DNA of 64,000 nucleotides, from contig NZ_JAAOLY010000011.1 of the NCBI RefSeq assembly GCF_011601275.1, positions 1 to 64,000 on the forward strand, written 5' to 3'. Every line of letters starts with the position of its first letter. The first letter of the stretch is position 1. Positions 49,490 to 58,025 of this stretch are shown here, one piece after another. Source of the DNA: Janthinobacterium lividum. GTDB taxonomy: Bacteria; Pseudomonadota; Gammaproteobacteria; Burkholderiales; Burkholderiaceae_D. Position numbers and translations under genes: made by a program. A model generated the notes under the pieces. The model had not been told where the DNA came from. It searched no databases and saw nothing but the letters and a program-made list of their open reading frames with translations.

Positions 49490-50404
49490 TCAGGCAAGAC
49501 CGGACACGCGAGGACGCCGGCCGAACAGGGGCCGCTGCACCGTCTGCGCCAGCAGCACGCCCAGCAGCGAGATGCCGCCGCCGACGAGGTGGTACACATG
49601 CATGCTTTCGTGCAACCAGACGATGGCCAGCAAGGCCGTCAGCAGGGGCAACAGGTTGACGTAGATGCTGCAGCGGTTCGGCCCCAGCAGTTTGACGCCT
49701 TCGATCCACAGATAGGACAGCACGATGGACGAACCGATGCCCGCATAGCCGATCAAGGGCAAGGTGGTGGCGTCCAGCTTGGCGCTGCCGGGCGGCAAGA
49801 ACAGGAAGAACGGCAACATGCACGCCAGGGCAGCCAGCGCCTGGCAATAAATGGCTTGCCAAGCAGGAACAGACAGACGCCAGCGGCGCAGCAGCACGCC
49901 GTACAGGGCGAAGCTCAGGGAAGCGAGCAGCATCAGCGCGTCGCCCGCATGCACGCCCTGATGCAGCAAGGCCAGCACGTCGCCACGCCCCACCAGGTAC
50001 AGCAAGCCGCCAAACGACAGCACGCCGCCGGCCGCCATGCCGACCGTCAGGCGCTCGCCCAGCAGCAACACGCTGAGCAGGGCCGTCATCAGGGGCGCCA
50101 GCGCCGTGACGATGGCCATATTCGTCGCCGTGGTGCTTTCCGCGGCGCGGTAGGACAAACTCTGGAACAAGGCCATCGACATCAGGCCGCACAAGGCCAG
50201 CTGCCACCAGTGGCGGCGGATGGCGGCGCGGTTGCGCCACAGGGGCCGAACGATAAACGGCGTCATCACCAGCAAGACCAGTACCAGGCGATAAAAAGTG
50301 ATGGCCGTGGGGGCGATGCTGGACGCGGCCAGCTTGGACACGACGACGTTGCCGGCCCACAGCAACATGGCCAGAAACGGATACAGATAGGCGCGCACAG
50401 GCAT
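49490..50404 (-). CDS. EamA/DMT-family transporter
   Basis: The 304-residue protein has ten membrane segments in two EamA halves (FLAMLLWAGNVVVSKLAA...; GDALMLLASLSFALYGVLLRR..., PNRCSIYVNLLPLLTALLAIVWLHE). It probably exports a metabolite or amino acid; the substrate is unknown. ATG at 50404 has a GGAG sequence seven bases upstream. It is divergent from an AraC regulator 101 bases away, which may control it. Confidence 0.87.
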   Translation of the reverse strand: MPVRAYLYPFLAMLLWAGNVVVSKLAASSIAPTAITFYRLVLVLLVMTPFIVRPLWRNRAAIRRHWWQLALCGLMSMALFQSLSYRAAESTTATNMAIVTALAPLMTALLSVLLLGERLTVGMAAGGVLSFGGLLYLVGRGDVLALLHQGVHAGDALMLLASLSFALYGVLLRRWRLSVPAWQAIYCQALAALACMLPFFLFLPPGSAKLDATTLPLIGYAGIGSSIVLSYLWIEGVKLLGPNRCSIYVNLLPLLTALLAIVWLHESMHVYHLVGGGISLLGVLLAQTVQRPLFGRRPRVSGLA

Positions 50405-50505
50405 GCGAGGCTCCATAAATAATTGCGGGTATTCATCATGCCGCAGGCACGCCGCGCCTTCTCGCGCTAAGATGTCCATACCTATCGCAAAACTGACCTG
50501 CTTTC

Positions 50506-51294
50506 ATGGATTGTTCCTCCCCCGCCTTTCAGGAATTGCTGCCCGTCACGGCGCGCGCCATGGCGCTGGCCGTCGACTATGCGCACGGCCACGTGATTTC
50601 CGCCCATCGCCACACGCATGCGCAATTGCTGTATGCCATCGAGGGCGTGATGACCATCGAGGCGCAGGGCGGGCGCTGGGTAGTGCCGCCCACGCGCGGC
50701 GTGTGGCTGCAACCCGGCATCGCGCACAAGGTGCGCATGAGCGGCGCTGTGAAAATGCGCACGGTGTTCGTCAACTGCGCCAATTCTCCATTGCTGCCTG
50801 GCCACAGCTGCGTGCTCGACATCAGCCCCCTGCTGCGGCAACTGATCGTGGCCGCCGTCGACATCGCACCCGATTTTACGGAAGGCAGCCGCGACTGGCA
50901 TCTGCTGCAATTGCTGTTGCACGAGCTCGACAGCCTGCCAGTACTGCCCCTGTATCTGCCCTTGCCTTTTGACGCGCGCCTGCGCGGCATCTGCGCGCGG
51001 CTGATGGAACAGCCGGGCGAGCAAGTGACGGTGGCGCACTGGGCGCAGGAACTGGCGATCACCGAGCGCAGTCTGCACCGATTGTTCCAGAAACAGACGG
51101 GCATGCGCTTCGGCCAATGGCGCCAGCAAGCGCGTTTGCTGCGGGCGCTGGAGCAATTGGCGCAAGGCATCAAGGTCATCGACGTGGCCATGGACAACGG
51201 CTACACGAGCCAAAGCGCGTTTGCCGCCATGTTCAAAAAACATTTCGGCACCACGCCGACCGCGTTTTACCAGGCTAAAGTCATCGCTGCGTAA
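50506..51294 (+). CDS. AraC family transcriptional regulator
   Basis: The 262-residue protein has an N-terminal cupin sensor (SAHRHTHAQLLYAIEGVMTIEAQGGRWVVPPTRGVWLQPGIAH) and a C-terminal AraC DNA-binding domain with two helix-turn-helix units (VAHWAQELAITERSLHRLFQKQTGMRFGQWRQQARLL and VIDVAMDNGYTSQSAFAAMFKKHFGTTPTAF). This layout resembles regulators that control a neighbouring transporter. The divergent EamA transporter is the likely target. Confidence 0.9.
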   Translation: MDCSSPAFQELLPVTARAMALAVDYAHGHVISAHRHTHAQLLYAIEGVMTIEAQGGRWVVPPTRGVWLQPGIAHKVRMSGAVKMRTVFVNCANSPLLPGHSCVLDISPLLRQLIVAAVDIAPDFTEGSRDWHLLQLLLHELDSLPVLPLYLPLPFDARLRGICARLMEQPGEQVTVAHWAQELAITERSLHRLFQKQTGMRFGQWRQQARLLRALEQLAQGIKVIDVAMDNGYTSQSAFAAMFKKHFGTTPTAFYQAKVIAA

Positions 51295-51410
51295 AAAAAT
51301 GCTGCTATGCATCAATAATCATGGGCGATAAGCGCCGCGCTTGTTATCATCGCAAGCCTTATCGCACCGCACCCATCCTGGCAACGGTGTTGACCTTATT
51401 CCACACCACC

Positions 51411-52010
51411 ATGACACAGAATTTCTTCCAGACTTTTATCCTGCTCTTGCTTGTCACTGACCCGTTCGGCAACGTTTCCCTGTTCGTCAATGCCCTGAAA
51501 CGGGTACCGATCGAGCGGCGCTGGAAAGTCGTGGTGCGCGAATGCATGATCGCCTTCGGCATCCTGCTGCTGTTTATGTTCTTCGGCCGCCATTTTCTGA
51601 ACGCCTTGCAGTTGTCGGAAATCGCCCTGCGCATCGGCGGCGGCGTGATCCTGTTCCTGATCGCCATGCGCATGGTGTTTCCACAGCCGAACGCGGGCAA
51701 TAGCGACCACGAGATGGGCGGCGAACCGTTCATCGTGCCGCTGGCCATCCCCGCGCTGGCCGGTCCGTCGGCCCTGGCCACCGTGCTGCTGTTTTCCTCG
51801 CATGAAGTCAATGAAGTGATCGCCCACGTGGCGGGCTTGACGGCCGTGGCCGTCGTCTGGCTGGCCGTCTTCCTGTGCGCCGAACGCTTGCAGCGGGCCC
51901 TCGGTCCAAGAGTCATGACGGCGTTTGAACGCCTGATGGGCTTGATCCTGACGGCGATGGCGATTGAAATGCTGCTGGCCGGCATACGCGCGTTTTTGAA
52001 ATCCGTTTAA
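51411..52010 (+). CDS. MarC family membrane protein
   Basis: The 199-residue protein has six membrane segments and MarC/YhgN signatures (LLLVTDPFGNVSLFVNALK, FIVPLAIPALAGPSALATVLLF). The function of the family is not established. ATG at 51411 matches homologue length; the longer open frame adds 30 unlikely residues. It is followed after 31 bases by a DinB-like gene. Confidence 0.88.
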   Translation: MTQNFFQTFILLLLVTDPFGNVSLFVNALKRVPIERRWKVVVRECMIAFGILLLFMFFGRHFLNALQLSEIALRIGGGVILFLIAMRMVFPQPNAGNSDHEMGGEPFIVPLAIPALAGPSALATVLLFSSHEVNEVIAHVAGLTAVAVVWLAVFLCAERLQRALGPRVMTAFERLMGLILTAMAIEMLLAGIRAFLKSV

Positions 52011-52041
52011 CATCATCATTCATCCACTGAAGGAGTCCAGC

Positions 52042-52587
52042 ATGAGCCGTTGCGCCCACATTTGCCTGATGGCCGATTACAACCAGTGGATGAATGCCAA
52101 GGTCTACGCGGCGGCGGCCAGCCTGCCGGCGGAAGAACTGCAGCGCGAGCGGGGCGCCTTTTTCGGCTCCCTGCTGGCCACCCTGAACCACGTGATGGTG
52201 GGCGACACACTGTGGATGCAGCGCTATGCGAAACACCCGGCCGGTTTCCCCCTGCTCAACCCCATCCGCGCCATCACTCCGCCCGCCTCGCTCACGCAGC
52301 CGCTGTTCGCGGCCGACGATTTTGCCGCCATGCATGCGCACCGGCAATGGCTGGATCAGCTCATCGTCGACTGGGCCGCCTCCATCACGGAAGCGGACCT
52401 CGACCACCTGCTCGACTACCGCAACAGCAAGGGGCCGAACCGGCGCGAGTTTTTCAGCCTGCTCATGCATTTCTTTAACCACCAGACGCATCACCGGGGA
52501 CAGGCCAGCACCCTGCTGTCGCAAGCGGGTGTGGATATCGGCGATACGGATTTACTGTTTCGCATTCCCAACCATATTGCCGACTGA
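52042..52587 (+). CDS. DinB family protein
   Basis: The 181-residue protein matches the DinB/DfsB four-helix bundle with metal-binding His residues: LNHVMVGDTLWMQRY near residue 53 and HFFNHQTHHRGQ near 142-153. Family members are often thiol transferases with unknown substrates or are annotated as damage-inducible. A GAAGGAG ribosome binding site precedes the ATG. The 3' end overlaps the convergent MFS gene by 36 bases. Confidence 0.87.
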   Translation: MSRCAHICLMADYNQWMNAKVYAAAASLPAEELQRERGAFFGSLLATLNHVMVGDTLWMQRYAKHPAGFPLLNPIRAITPPASLTQPLFAADDFAAMHAHRQWLDQLIVDWAASITEADLDHLLDYRNSKGPNRREFFSLLMHFFNHQTHHRGQASTLLSQAGVDIGDTDLLFRIPNHIAD

Positions 52588-53742
52588 CGACGGGCGGTAC
52601 AGCCACGCTTTCCCGGCAATCGCCGCCAGCGCCAGCATACCCAGCAGCGCGCCGCACGCCAGCGCCCCCTGCATGCCGTAGTGCGCAATGGCCTGGCCGC
52701 CAGCCAGCGCGCCCACCGTCACGCCCAGGTTGATGGCGGCGATATACACGCCGATGGCGAACGCGGGCGCCTCGCGCGCTTCGCTGCTGAGCCACACTTG
52801 CGTGACGATCAGCCCGCTCGTGTGCGCCGCGCCCCAGAACAGCAACAACACCGCCATGGGCGCCCAGCCGATACCGCTGCCCGCATAGCGGTACAGCAAG
52901 CAGTACGCCAGGCCCAGCAGCACGGGCTGCAACAATACCGTGCGCAGCACGTGCGTACCCAGCTGACGCCCGGCAAACAGATTGCCCGCCACGCCGCCCA
53001 CGCCAAACACCACCAGCGCCAGCCCCGTCTGGCGCGCCGACAAGCCCGCTTCCTGCTGCAGATAAGCGGCCGCATACGCATACACGGCAAACATGGCCGC
53101 AAAGACGAGCACGGCAGCGGCAATGGTGAGCCACAGGGCGGGTTTGCGCAGCACGGCCAGCTGGCGCCCGTAGGCCATCGGCGCTTCCTGCTGCGTGTCG
53201 GGCAAGAACACATATAAACCAAGCGCGGCCAGCGCGTTGACGAGGGCGCAGGCAAGGAACGATGCCTCGTAGCCATACTGTGCGGCAATCCACGTCGTCA
53301 GCGGAATGCCCAGCACCATGCCCATGCTGGTGCCCGTAAATGCATGCGCGCCGGCCCGCGCCGCATCCTGTGGCGGATACAGCGCGGCGGCCGCCACCAT
53401 GGCCAGCGAGAAATACACGGGGTGGAACAGGGCCGGCACGATGCGTAGCGCCAGCAGCAGCTCGAAGCGGGGGGCATACGCCGACACCACGCTGGCCAGC
53501 GCGAACACGAGCAGGGACGCGATCAACACGCGCTTGCGGCGCCAGCGCGTGGCCAGCAGCACCAGAAAGGGGCCGCCCACGGCGATGACGAGGGCGAACA
53601 GGCTCACCAATGAACCCGCCTGCGCGGCCGTCACCGCGTAGCGCTGCATGATCATCGGCAAGATGCCGACGACGCCAAACTCGATGCAGTACACGCCGAA
53701 CAAGCCCAACGCGAGGAAGACGATCGGGTGCGGGCGCGTCAT
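52552..53742 (-). CDS. MFS transporter
   Basis: The 396-residue protein has twelve membrane segments and drug/arabinose-exporter style motifs (GLFGVYCIEFGVVGILPMIMQRYAVTAAQAG, WRRKRVLIASLLVFALASVVSAYAP, GTSMGMVLGIPLTTWIAAQYG). It probably exports a small hydrophobic compound. ATG at 53742 overlaps the stop of the upstream hydrolase gene by ATGA, so the two are co-translated; the longer frame is rejected. Confidence 0.88.
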   Translation of the reverse strand: MTRPHPIVFLALGLFGVYCIEFGVVGILPMIMQRYAVTAAQAGSLVSLFALVIAVGGPFLVLLATRWRRKRVLIASLLVFALASVVSAYAPRFELLLALRIVPALFHPVYFSLAMVAAAALYPPQDAARAGAHAFTGTSMGMVLGIPLTTWIAAQYGYEASFLACALVNALAALGLYVFLPDTQQEAPMAYGRQLAVLRKPALWLTIAAAVLVFAAMFAVYAYAAAYLQQEAGLSARQTGLALVVFGVGGVAGNLFAGRQLGTHVLRTVLLQPVLLGLAYCLLYRYAGSGIGWAPMAVLLLFWGAAHTSGLIVTQVWLSSEAREAPAFAIGVYIAAINLGVTVGALAGGQAIAHYGMQGALACGALLGMLALAAIAGKAWLYRPSSVGNMVGNAKQ

Positions 53743-54917
53743 TCCAGTTCCTTCGAGCCATACACTGCCTGGCACAGTTCCGTCACGAACGGCCCCGCCA
53801 TGCCTTCCAATGCCGTATTCGTGAACGCCACCACGGACAGCTCTTGCGCCGGATCGACAAACCACGAGTGGCCATACGTGCCGCCCATGCGCCAGCTGCC
53901 CGTCGATTCCGGCGTGGCGGCGGCAAGCGGATCGGTCAATACGGTAAAGCCCAGGCCGAAGCCCCGGCCCGGCCAGAATGGCAAGTCACATTCACTCGTC
54001 TGGCTCGTGCCCATCTGGCGCGCCAGTTCTGGCGGCAACAGCGGCGCGCCGCCCTGGCGCAGCGCTTCCAGCAAGCGCATGAAGTCAGGCGCCGAACCCA
54101 CCATGCCGGCGCCGCCCGACGGGTACGCCTGCGCATCGCGGGCGCGCGCCGGCGACAAGGTAAAACCTGCCATGCCATCGAGAAACGGCAGATGGTCTTC
54201 CCCAACATCGAGCAAGCGGCGCGGCCGGGATTCTCCCGCTGCGCGGTCCGCATACGCGACGGCCAGGCGCGCCGGCTCCGTCGCCAGGAAACCCGTGTCG
54301 TGCATGGCCAGCGGCGCCGTCACCAGATGTTCCACGGCCTGCGCCAGCGGCAAACCAGTCACCGCTTCGATCACGGCGCCCAGCACGTCGGTGGCGATCG
54401 AATACGCCCAGCGCTCGCCGGGGGCGTACGCCAGCGGCACGGTGGCCAGGCGGCGCAGGTTGTCCTCCAGGGTAATGGGCGAGGCATCCATGCCATCCGA
54501 CACCCCGGCCCGCGCATACGCGCCGCCCGGCGACTGGAAAAAGCCATAGTCGAGCCCGGCCGTGTGCGTGAGCAAGTGGCGCACGGTCAGCGCCGCCACG
54601 GCGCCGTCCGGCTGGCGCGGCGCAAAATACGGCAGCCAGTGCGTCACCAGGTCGTCCAGGCCCAGCCGGTCTTGCCCAACCAGCGCCAGCGCGGCCGTCG
54701 AGACGATGGGTTTGCTGACGGATGCCAGGCGGAACAGCGCGTCCTCGCGCATGGGCGTGCCCGCCTCGCGGTCCAGGTGGCCGGCCGCGCGACGATACAC
54801 GTCCTGGCCACGCTGGCGCACCAGCACGACGGCGCCCACCAGGCGCTGCTGCAGAACACAGTCCAGCAGAGGATCGATGCGGGCGGCCAAGGCCGTGGGA
54901 GAGAAGTTGTAAGTCAT
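53739..54917 (-). CDS. Beta-lactamase-fold serine hydrolase
   Basis: The 392-residue protein has no obvious signal peptide. It shows the class C beta-lactamase/DD-peptidase fold: SVSK (SxxK nucleophile), RWAYSIATDVLGAVIE with the Tyr of YxN but Ile instead of Asn, and a late GHSW replacing KTG, the pattern of EstB-type esterases. It probably hydrolyses an ester or amide. It is coupled to the MFS exporter, and a divergent LysR regulator is 114 bases away. Confidence 0.86.
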   Translation of the reverse strand: MTYNFSPTALAARIDPLLDCVLQQRLVGAVVLVRQRGQDVYRRAAGHLDREAGTPMREDALFRLASVSKPIVSTAALALVGQDRLGLDDLVTHWLPYFAPRQPDGAVAALTVRHLLTHTAGLDYGFFQSPGGAYARAGVSDGMDASPITLEDNLRRLATVPLAYAPGERWAYSIATDVLGAVIEAVTGLPLAQAVEHLVTAPLAMHDTGFLATEPARLAVAYADRAAGESRPRRLLDVGEDHLPFLDGMAGFTLSPARARDAQAYPSGGAGMVGSAPDFMRLLEALRQGGAPLLPPELARQMGTSQTSECDLPFWPGRGFGLGFTVLTDPLAAATPESTGSWRMGGTYGHSWFVDPAQELSVVAFTNTALEGMAGPFVTELCQAVYGSKELE

Positions 54918-55031
54918 GACTGAGCCTTTCAAATGATCAGACTGCCAAGGTAAGGCAGGCGCGATCAAAGAAAAACAGGCTATAGTTTCTGTCTGTGCGG
55001 ACGTTTGCATCCGCAATCAAAGAGGAGTGAC

Positions 55032-55922
55032 ATGGATAACCTGGCGGGATTCACGGCCTTCGTGCAGGCGGCCGAAACGCGCAGTTTTGTGGCGGCGGGC
55101 CGCGTGCTTGGTATTTCCGCCTCGGCCGTGGGCAAGAGCATCGCGCGGCTGGAAGAGCGCCTCGGCGTGCGCCTGTTTCACCGCAGCACGCGCAGTATCG
55201 CGCTGACGAGCGAAGGTACGGTGTTTCTCGAACGCTGCCGCCGCATCCTGGGCGAGATCGAAGCGGCCGAGCTGGAGTTATCGAATAGCAAGAGCGCGCC
55301 GCAAGGCCGGCTGCGCGTCAGCTTGCCGCAGGTCGGCAGCCTGCTCAATCCCGTGCTGGCCGCGTTCGCGCGCGCGTATCCGCTGGTGGAGCTCGACCTC
55401 GATTTCAGCGACCGCCGGGTCGACGTGATCGAGGAAGGCTACGACGCCGTCGTGCGCGCGGGCGAAAGCGCCGACAGCCGTTTGATGAGCCGCCAGCTGG
55501 GCCAGTTCCAGCTGCAGCTGGTGGCCGCGCCCACGTACCTGGCGCAGCACGGCACGCCGCTGCTTCCCGCCGACCTCGCGCGTCACACTTGCCTGCTGTA
55601 CAAATTTCCCAGCAGCGGCAAAGTCGAAGCCTGGCCCCTGCCAGAGTGGCAGGCCCTGCACACGGCCGGCTTGCCGTCCCTGCTCCACTGCAACAATGTC
55701 GACACCTTGCTGCACTTTGCCGAAAGCGGCCTGGGCATCGCCGCCCTGCCCGACTTTGCCGTGCGCGCCGCGCTGGCTGCGGGACGCTTGCAGCCGGTGC
55801 TGGACGCGCACCGCCAGCACGACGGCGCCTTCCGCATCCTGTGGCCCAGCAGTCGCCACCTGACGCCGAAACTGCGCGCCTTCATCGATTTCCTCGCCAT
55901 CCACGTGTTTCCGGAAAGCTGA
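55032..55922 (+). CDS. LysR family transcriptional regulator
   Basis: The 296-residue protein has the LysR N-terminal winged helix (FTAFVQAAETRSFVAAGRVLGISASAVGKSIARLEERLGVRLFHRSTRSIALTSEG) and a periplasmic-binding-like effector domain. ATG at 55032 is preceded by AGAGGAG. It is divergent from the hydrolase-MFS operon, which is its probable target; no LysR box could be assigned with confidence. Confidence 0.91.
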   Translation: MDNLAGFTAFVQAAETRSFVAAGRVLGISASAVGKSIARLEERLGVRLFHRSTRSIALTSEGTVFLERCRRILGEIEAAELELSNSKSAPQGRLRVSLPQVGSLLNPVLAAFARAYPLVELDLDFSDRRVDVIEEGYDAVVRAGESADSRLMSRQLGQFQLQLVAAPTYLAQHGTPLLPADLARHTCLLYKFPSSGKVEAWPLPEWQALHTAGLPSLLHCNNVDTLLHFAESGLGIAALPDFAVRAALAAGRLQPVLDAHRQHDGAFRILWPSSRHLTPKLRAFIDFLAIHVFPES

Positions 55923-56004
55923 GCCCGCATCAGCACCACGCTCGTTGTTTCCACACGACAACTTATACAATTTGCTACCAGTTTTCAAACTTTTCGCGGA
56001 CTTG

Positions 56005-56020
56005 ATACAAGTTTTTGTAT
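56005..56020. promoter_or_regulatory. 16-bp palindrome upstream of the second chemoreceptor gene
   Basis: ATACAA-GTTT-TTGTAT is a perfect 6-bp inverted repeat, about 110 bases before the receptor start. A related TATACAATTT occurs about 30 bases earlier. It may be an operator; no regulator is known. Confidence 0.35.
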
Positions 56021-56128
56021 TGCGGTGCGAAATTTTGAGGAACAATTACAGACCGGCCGCTGCTACGTATAAACCCGTAGCCTCGACCTGTCGACGTTTT
56101 CCCTCACTTCCGCAACACGAAAGCAATC

Positions 56129-57835
56129 ATGTCACTCACACAATTCAAAATCGGCACCCGGCTCGGGATCGGGTTTGCTGTCGTCCTCGGCCTGCTGGTC
56201 GCCGTCTTGCTCGTCGGCTTGTATTCCATGGGGCAACTGAGCGCACGCACGCACGACATCGTGGCCGACAAGAACGTCAAGATGGCGGCCGCCAATACCA
56301 TGAGCGACAACGTACGCAACATTACATTGGCGATCACGAGCATTGTGGTGGCGCCGACGGAAGCGCTGGTGCAGGCGGAATTGGCGAAAATTGGCGAAGC
56401 GCGCAAGAAATACGGCGCCGCCAAGGAAACCTTGCAAAAGAAAATCTCGACGGACAAGGAAACGGCGCTGATGGCCGAGCTGGACGCTGCCTTGAAAGCG
56501 GGTGCGCCGCTGAACAACAAGGTCATCGAGCTGCGCAATGCGGGCCAGACGGAAGAAGCCATTGCATTCCTGACACAGCAGGCGGCGCCGAGCCTGAAAC
56601 GCGTGCTGGGCGCGCTCGACAGCCTGGTCGCGTATGAAGGTGAACAGGCGGCGCAGGCGGCAACGGACGCCGAAACGCTGAGCGGCAGCGCGCGCGCGTC
56701 CATGCTTGCCCTGGGCAGCGTGGCCGTGCTGCTGGGTGCTTTTGTTGCCTGGATCATCACGCGTTCGATCACGCAGCCCATCAATGCGGCCGTCAGCGTG
56801 GCCGAAACCGTCGCTTCGGGCGACTTGTCGTCGCACATCGTCGTCAATTCCAGCGATGAAACGGGCCGCCTGCTGGGCGCCCTGAAAGCCATGAACACCA
56901 GTCTCCTGGGCGTGGTGGCGCAAGTGCGCAACGGTACGGATGCGATCTCCACGGCATCGAGCGAAATTGCCGCCGGCAACCTCGACCTGTCGTCCCGCAC
57001 GGAAGAGCAAGCCAGCTCGCTGGAAGAAACGGCGTCGGCCATGGAAGAGCTGACCTCGACCGTGAAGCAGAACGCGGACAATGCGCGCCAGGCGAACCAG
57101 CTGGCAAAAAGCGCGTCGGAAGTGGCCGTGCGCGGCGGCAGCATCGTCTCGCAAGTGGTCGACACCATGGGCACCATCAACGCCTCGTCGAAGAAAATCG
57201 TCGACATCATCGGCGTCATCGACGGCATCGCCTTCCAGACGAATATCCTGGCCTTGAACGCGGCCGTGGAAGCGGCGCGCGCGGGCGAACAGGGCCGCGG
57301 CTTCGCCGTCGTGGCGTCGGAAGTGCGCAATCTGGCCCAACGGTCGGCTGGCGCAGCGAAGGAAATCAAGGAATTGATCGCCGCGTCCGTCGCCAACGTG
57401 GACACGGGTTCGCGACTCGTCAATGAAGCGGGCCAGACCATGGGCGACATCGTCGACAGTATCGTGCGCGTGACCGACATCATGGGAGAGATTACCTCGG
57501 CCACGCACGAGCAAACCATCGGCATCGAACAGATCAACATGGCCATCGCCCAAATGGATGAAGTGACGCAGCAAAACGCAGCGTTGGTGGAAGAAGCGGC
57601 AGCCGCCTCGCAAAGCATGCAGGACCAGGCGGGTGAACTGGCCCACGTGGTGGGCTTCTTTAAAACCGGCAACCATGTGGCCAGCGCACCCAAGCTGGCG
57701 CCTGTGCGCACAGCACCGGCAGCGCCCGCCATCGCACGACCTGCGGCCAAGCCCGCCCCCGTGCGCAAGGCCGTGGCCGCCGCGCCGGCACGCCGCAGCA
57801 ATGCGGCTGCAGAGAGCGAATGGGAAGAGTTTTAA
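56129..57835 (+). CDS. Methyl-accepting chemotaxis protein, 4HB type
   Basis: The 568-residue receptor has two membrane segments (about 10-32 and 190-210), a 4HB_MCP periplasmic bundle ([32 protein letters not shown]), HAMP and the signalling tip [38 protein letters not shown] long Ala/Pro-rich linker leads to the C-terminus SEWEEF, matching the pentapeptide of the other receptor here. It signals to CheA; the ligand is unknown. A strong terminator follows. Confidence 0.93.
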   Translation: MSLTQFKIGTRLGIGFAVVLGLLVAVLLVGLYSMGQLSARTHDIVADKNVKMAAANTMSDNVRNITLAITSIVVAPTEALVQAELAKIGEARKKYGAAKETLQKKISTDKETALMAELDAALKAGAPLNNKVIELRNAGQTEEAIAFLTQQAAPSLKRVLGALDSLVAYEGEQAAQAATDAETLSGSARASMLALGSVAVLLGAFVAWIITRSITQPINAAVSVAETVASGDLSSHIVVNSSDETGRLLGALKAMNTSLLGVVAQVRNGTDAISTASSEIAAGNLDLSSRTEEQASSLEETASAMEELTSTVKQNADNARQANQLAKSASEVAVRGGSIVSQVVDTMGTINASSKKIVDIIGVIDGIAFQTNILALNAAVEAARAGEQGRGFAVVASEVRNLAQRSAGAAKEIKELIAASVANVDTGSRLVNEAGQTMGDIVDSIVRVTDIMGEITSATHEQTIGIEQINMAIAQMDEVTQQNAALVEEAAAASQSMQDQAGELAHVVGFFKTGNHVASAPKLAPVRTAPAAPAIARPAAKPAPVRKAVAAAPARRSNAAAESEWEEF

Positions 57836-57874
57836 TGCACGAGCTTTAACACCCAACAGCACCCTCCCCAAGGG

Positions 57875-57909
57875 AAAGCCAGGCAGGAAGTTGCTGCCTG
57901 GCTTTTTTT
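57875..57909 (+). terminator. Intrinsic terminator after the chemoreceptor gene
   Basis: A 12-bp perfect stem (57875-57886 AAAGCCAGGCAG with 57894-57905 CTGCCTGGCTTT), seven-base loop, and a T-run form a strong rho-independent terminator. Confidence 0.95.
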
Positions 57910-58025
57910 CGTCTGCCAATACCACTTTTTTTTGCGGCAAAGCCCGCGCAATAGATAAAAGTGCAAAACGTGCAGCGCGCATACGCTTTACAATCCTCGC
58001 TCGCTTTTACAAAATATTGGTCATC

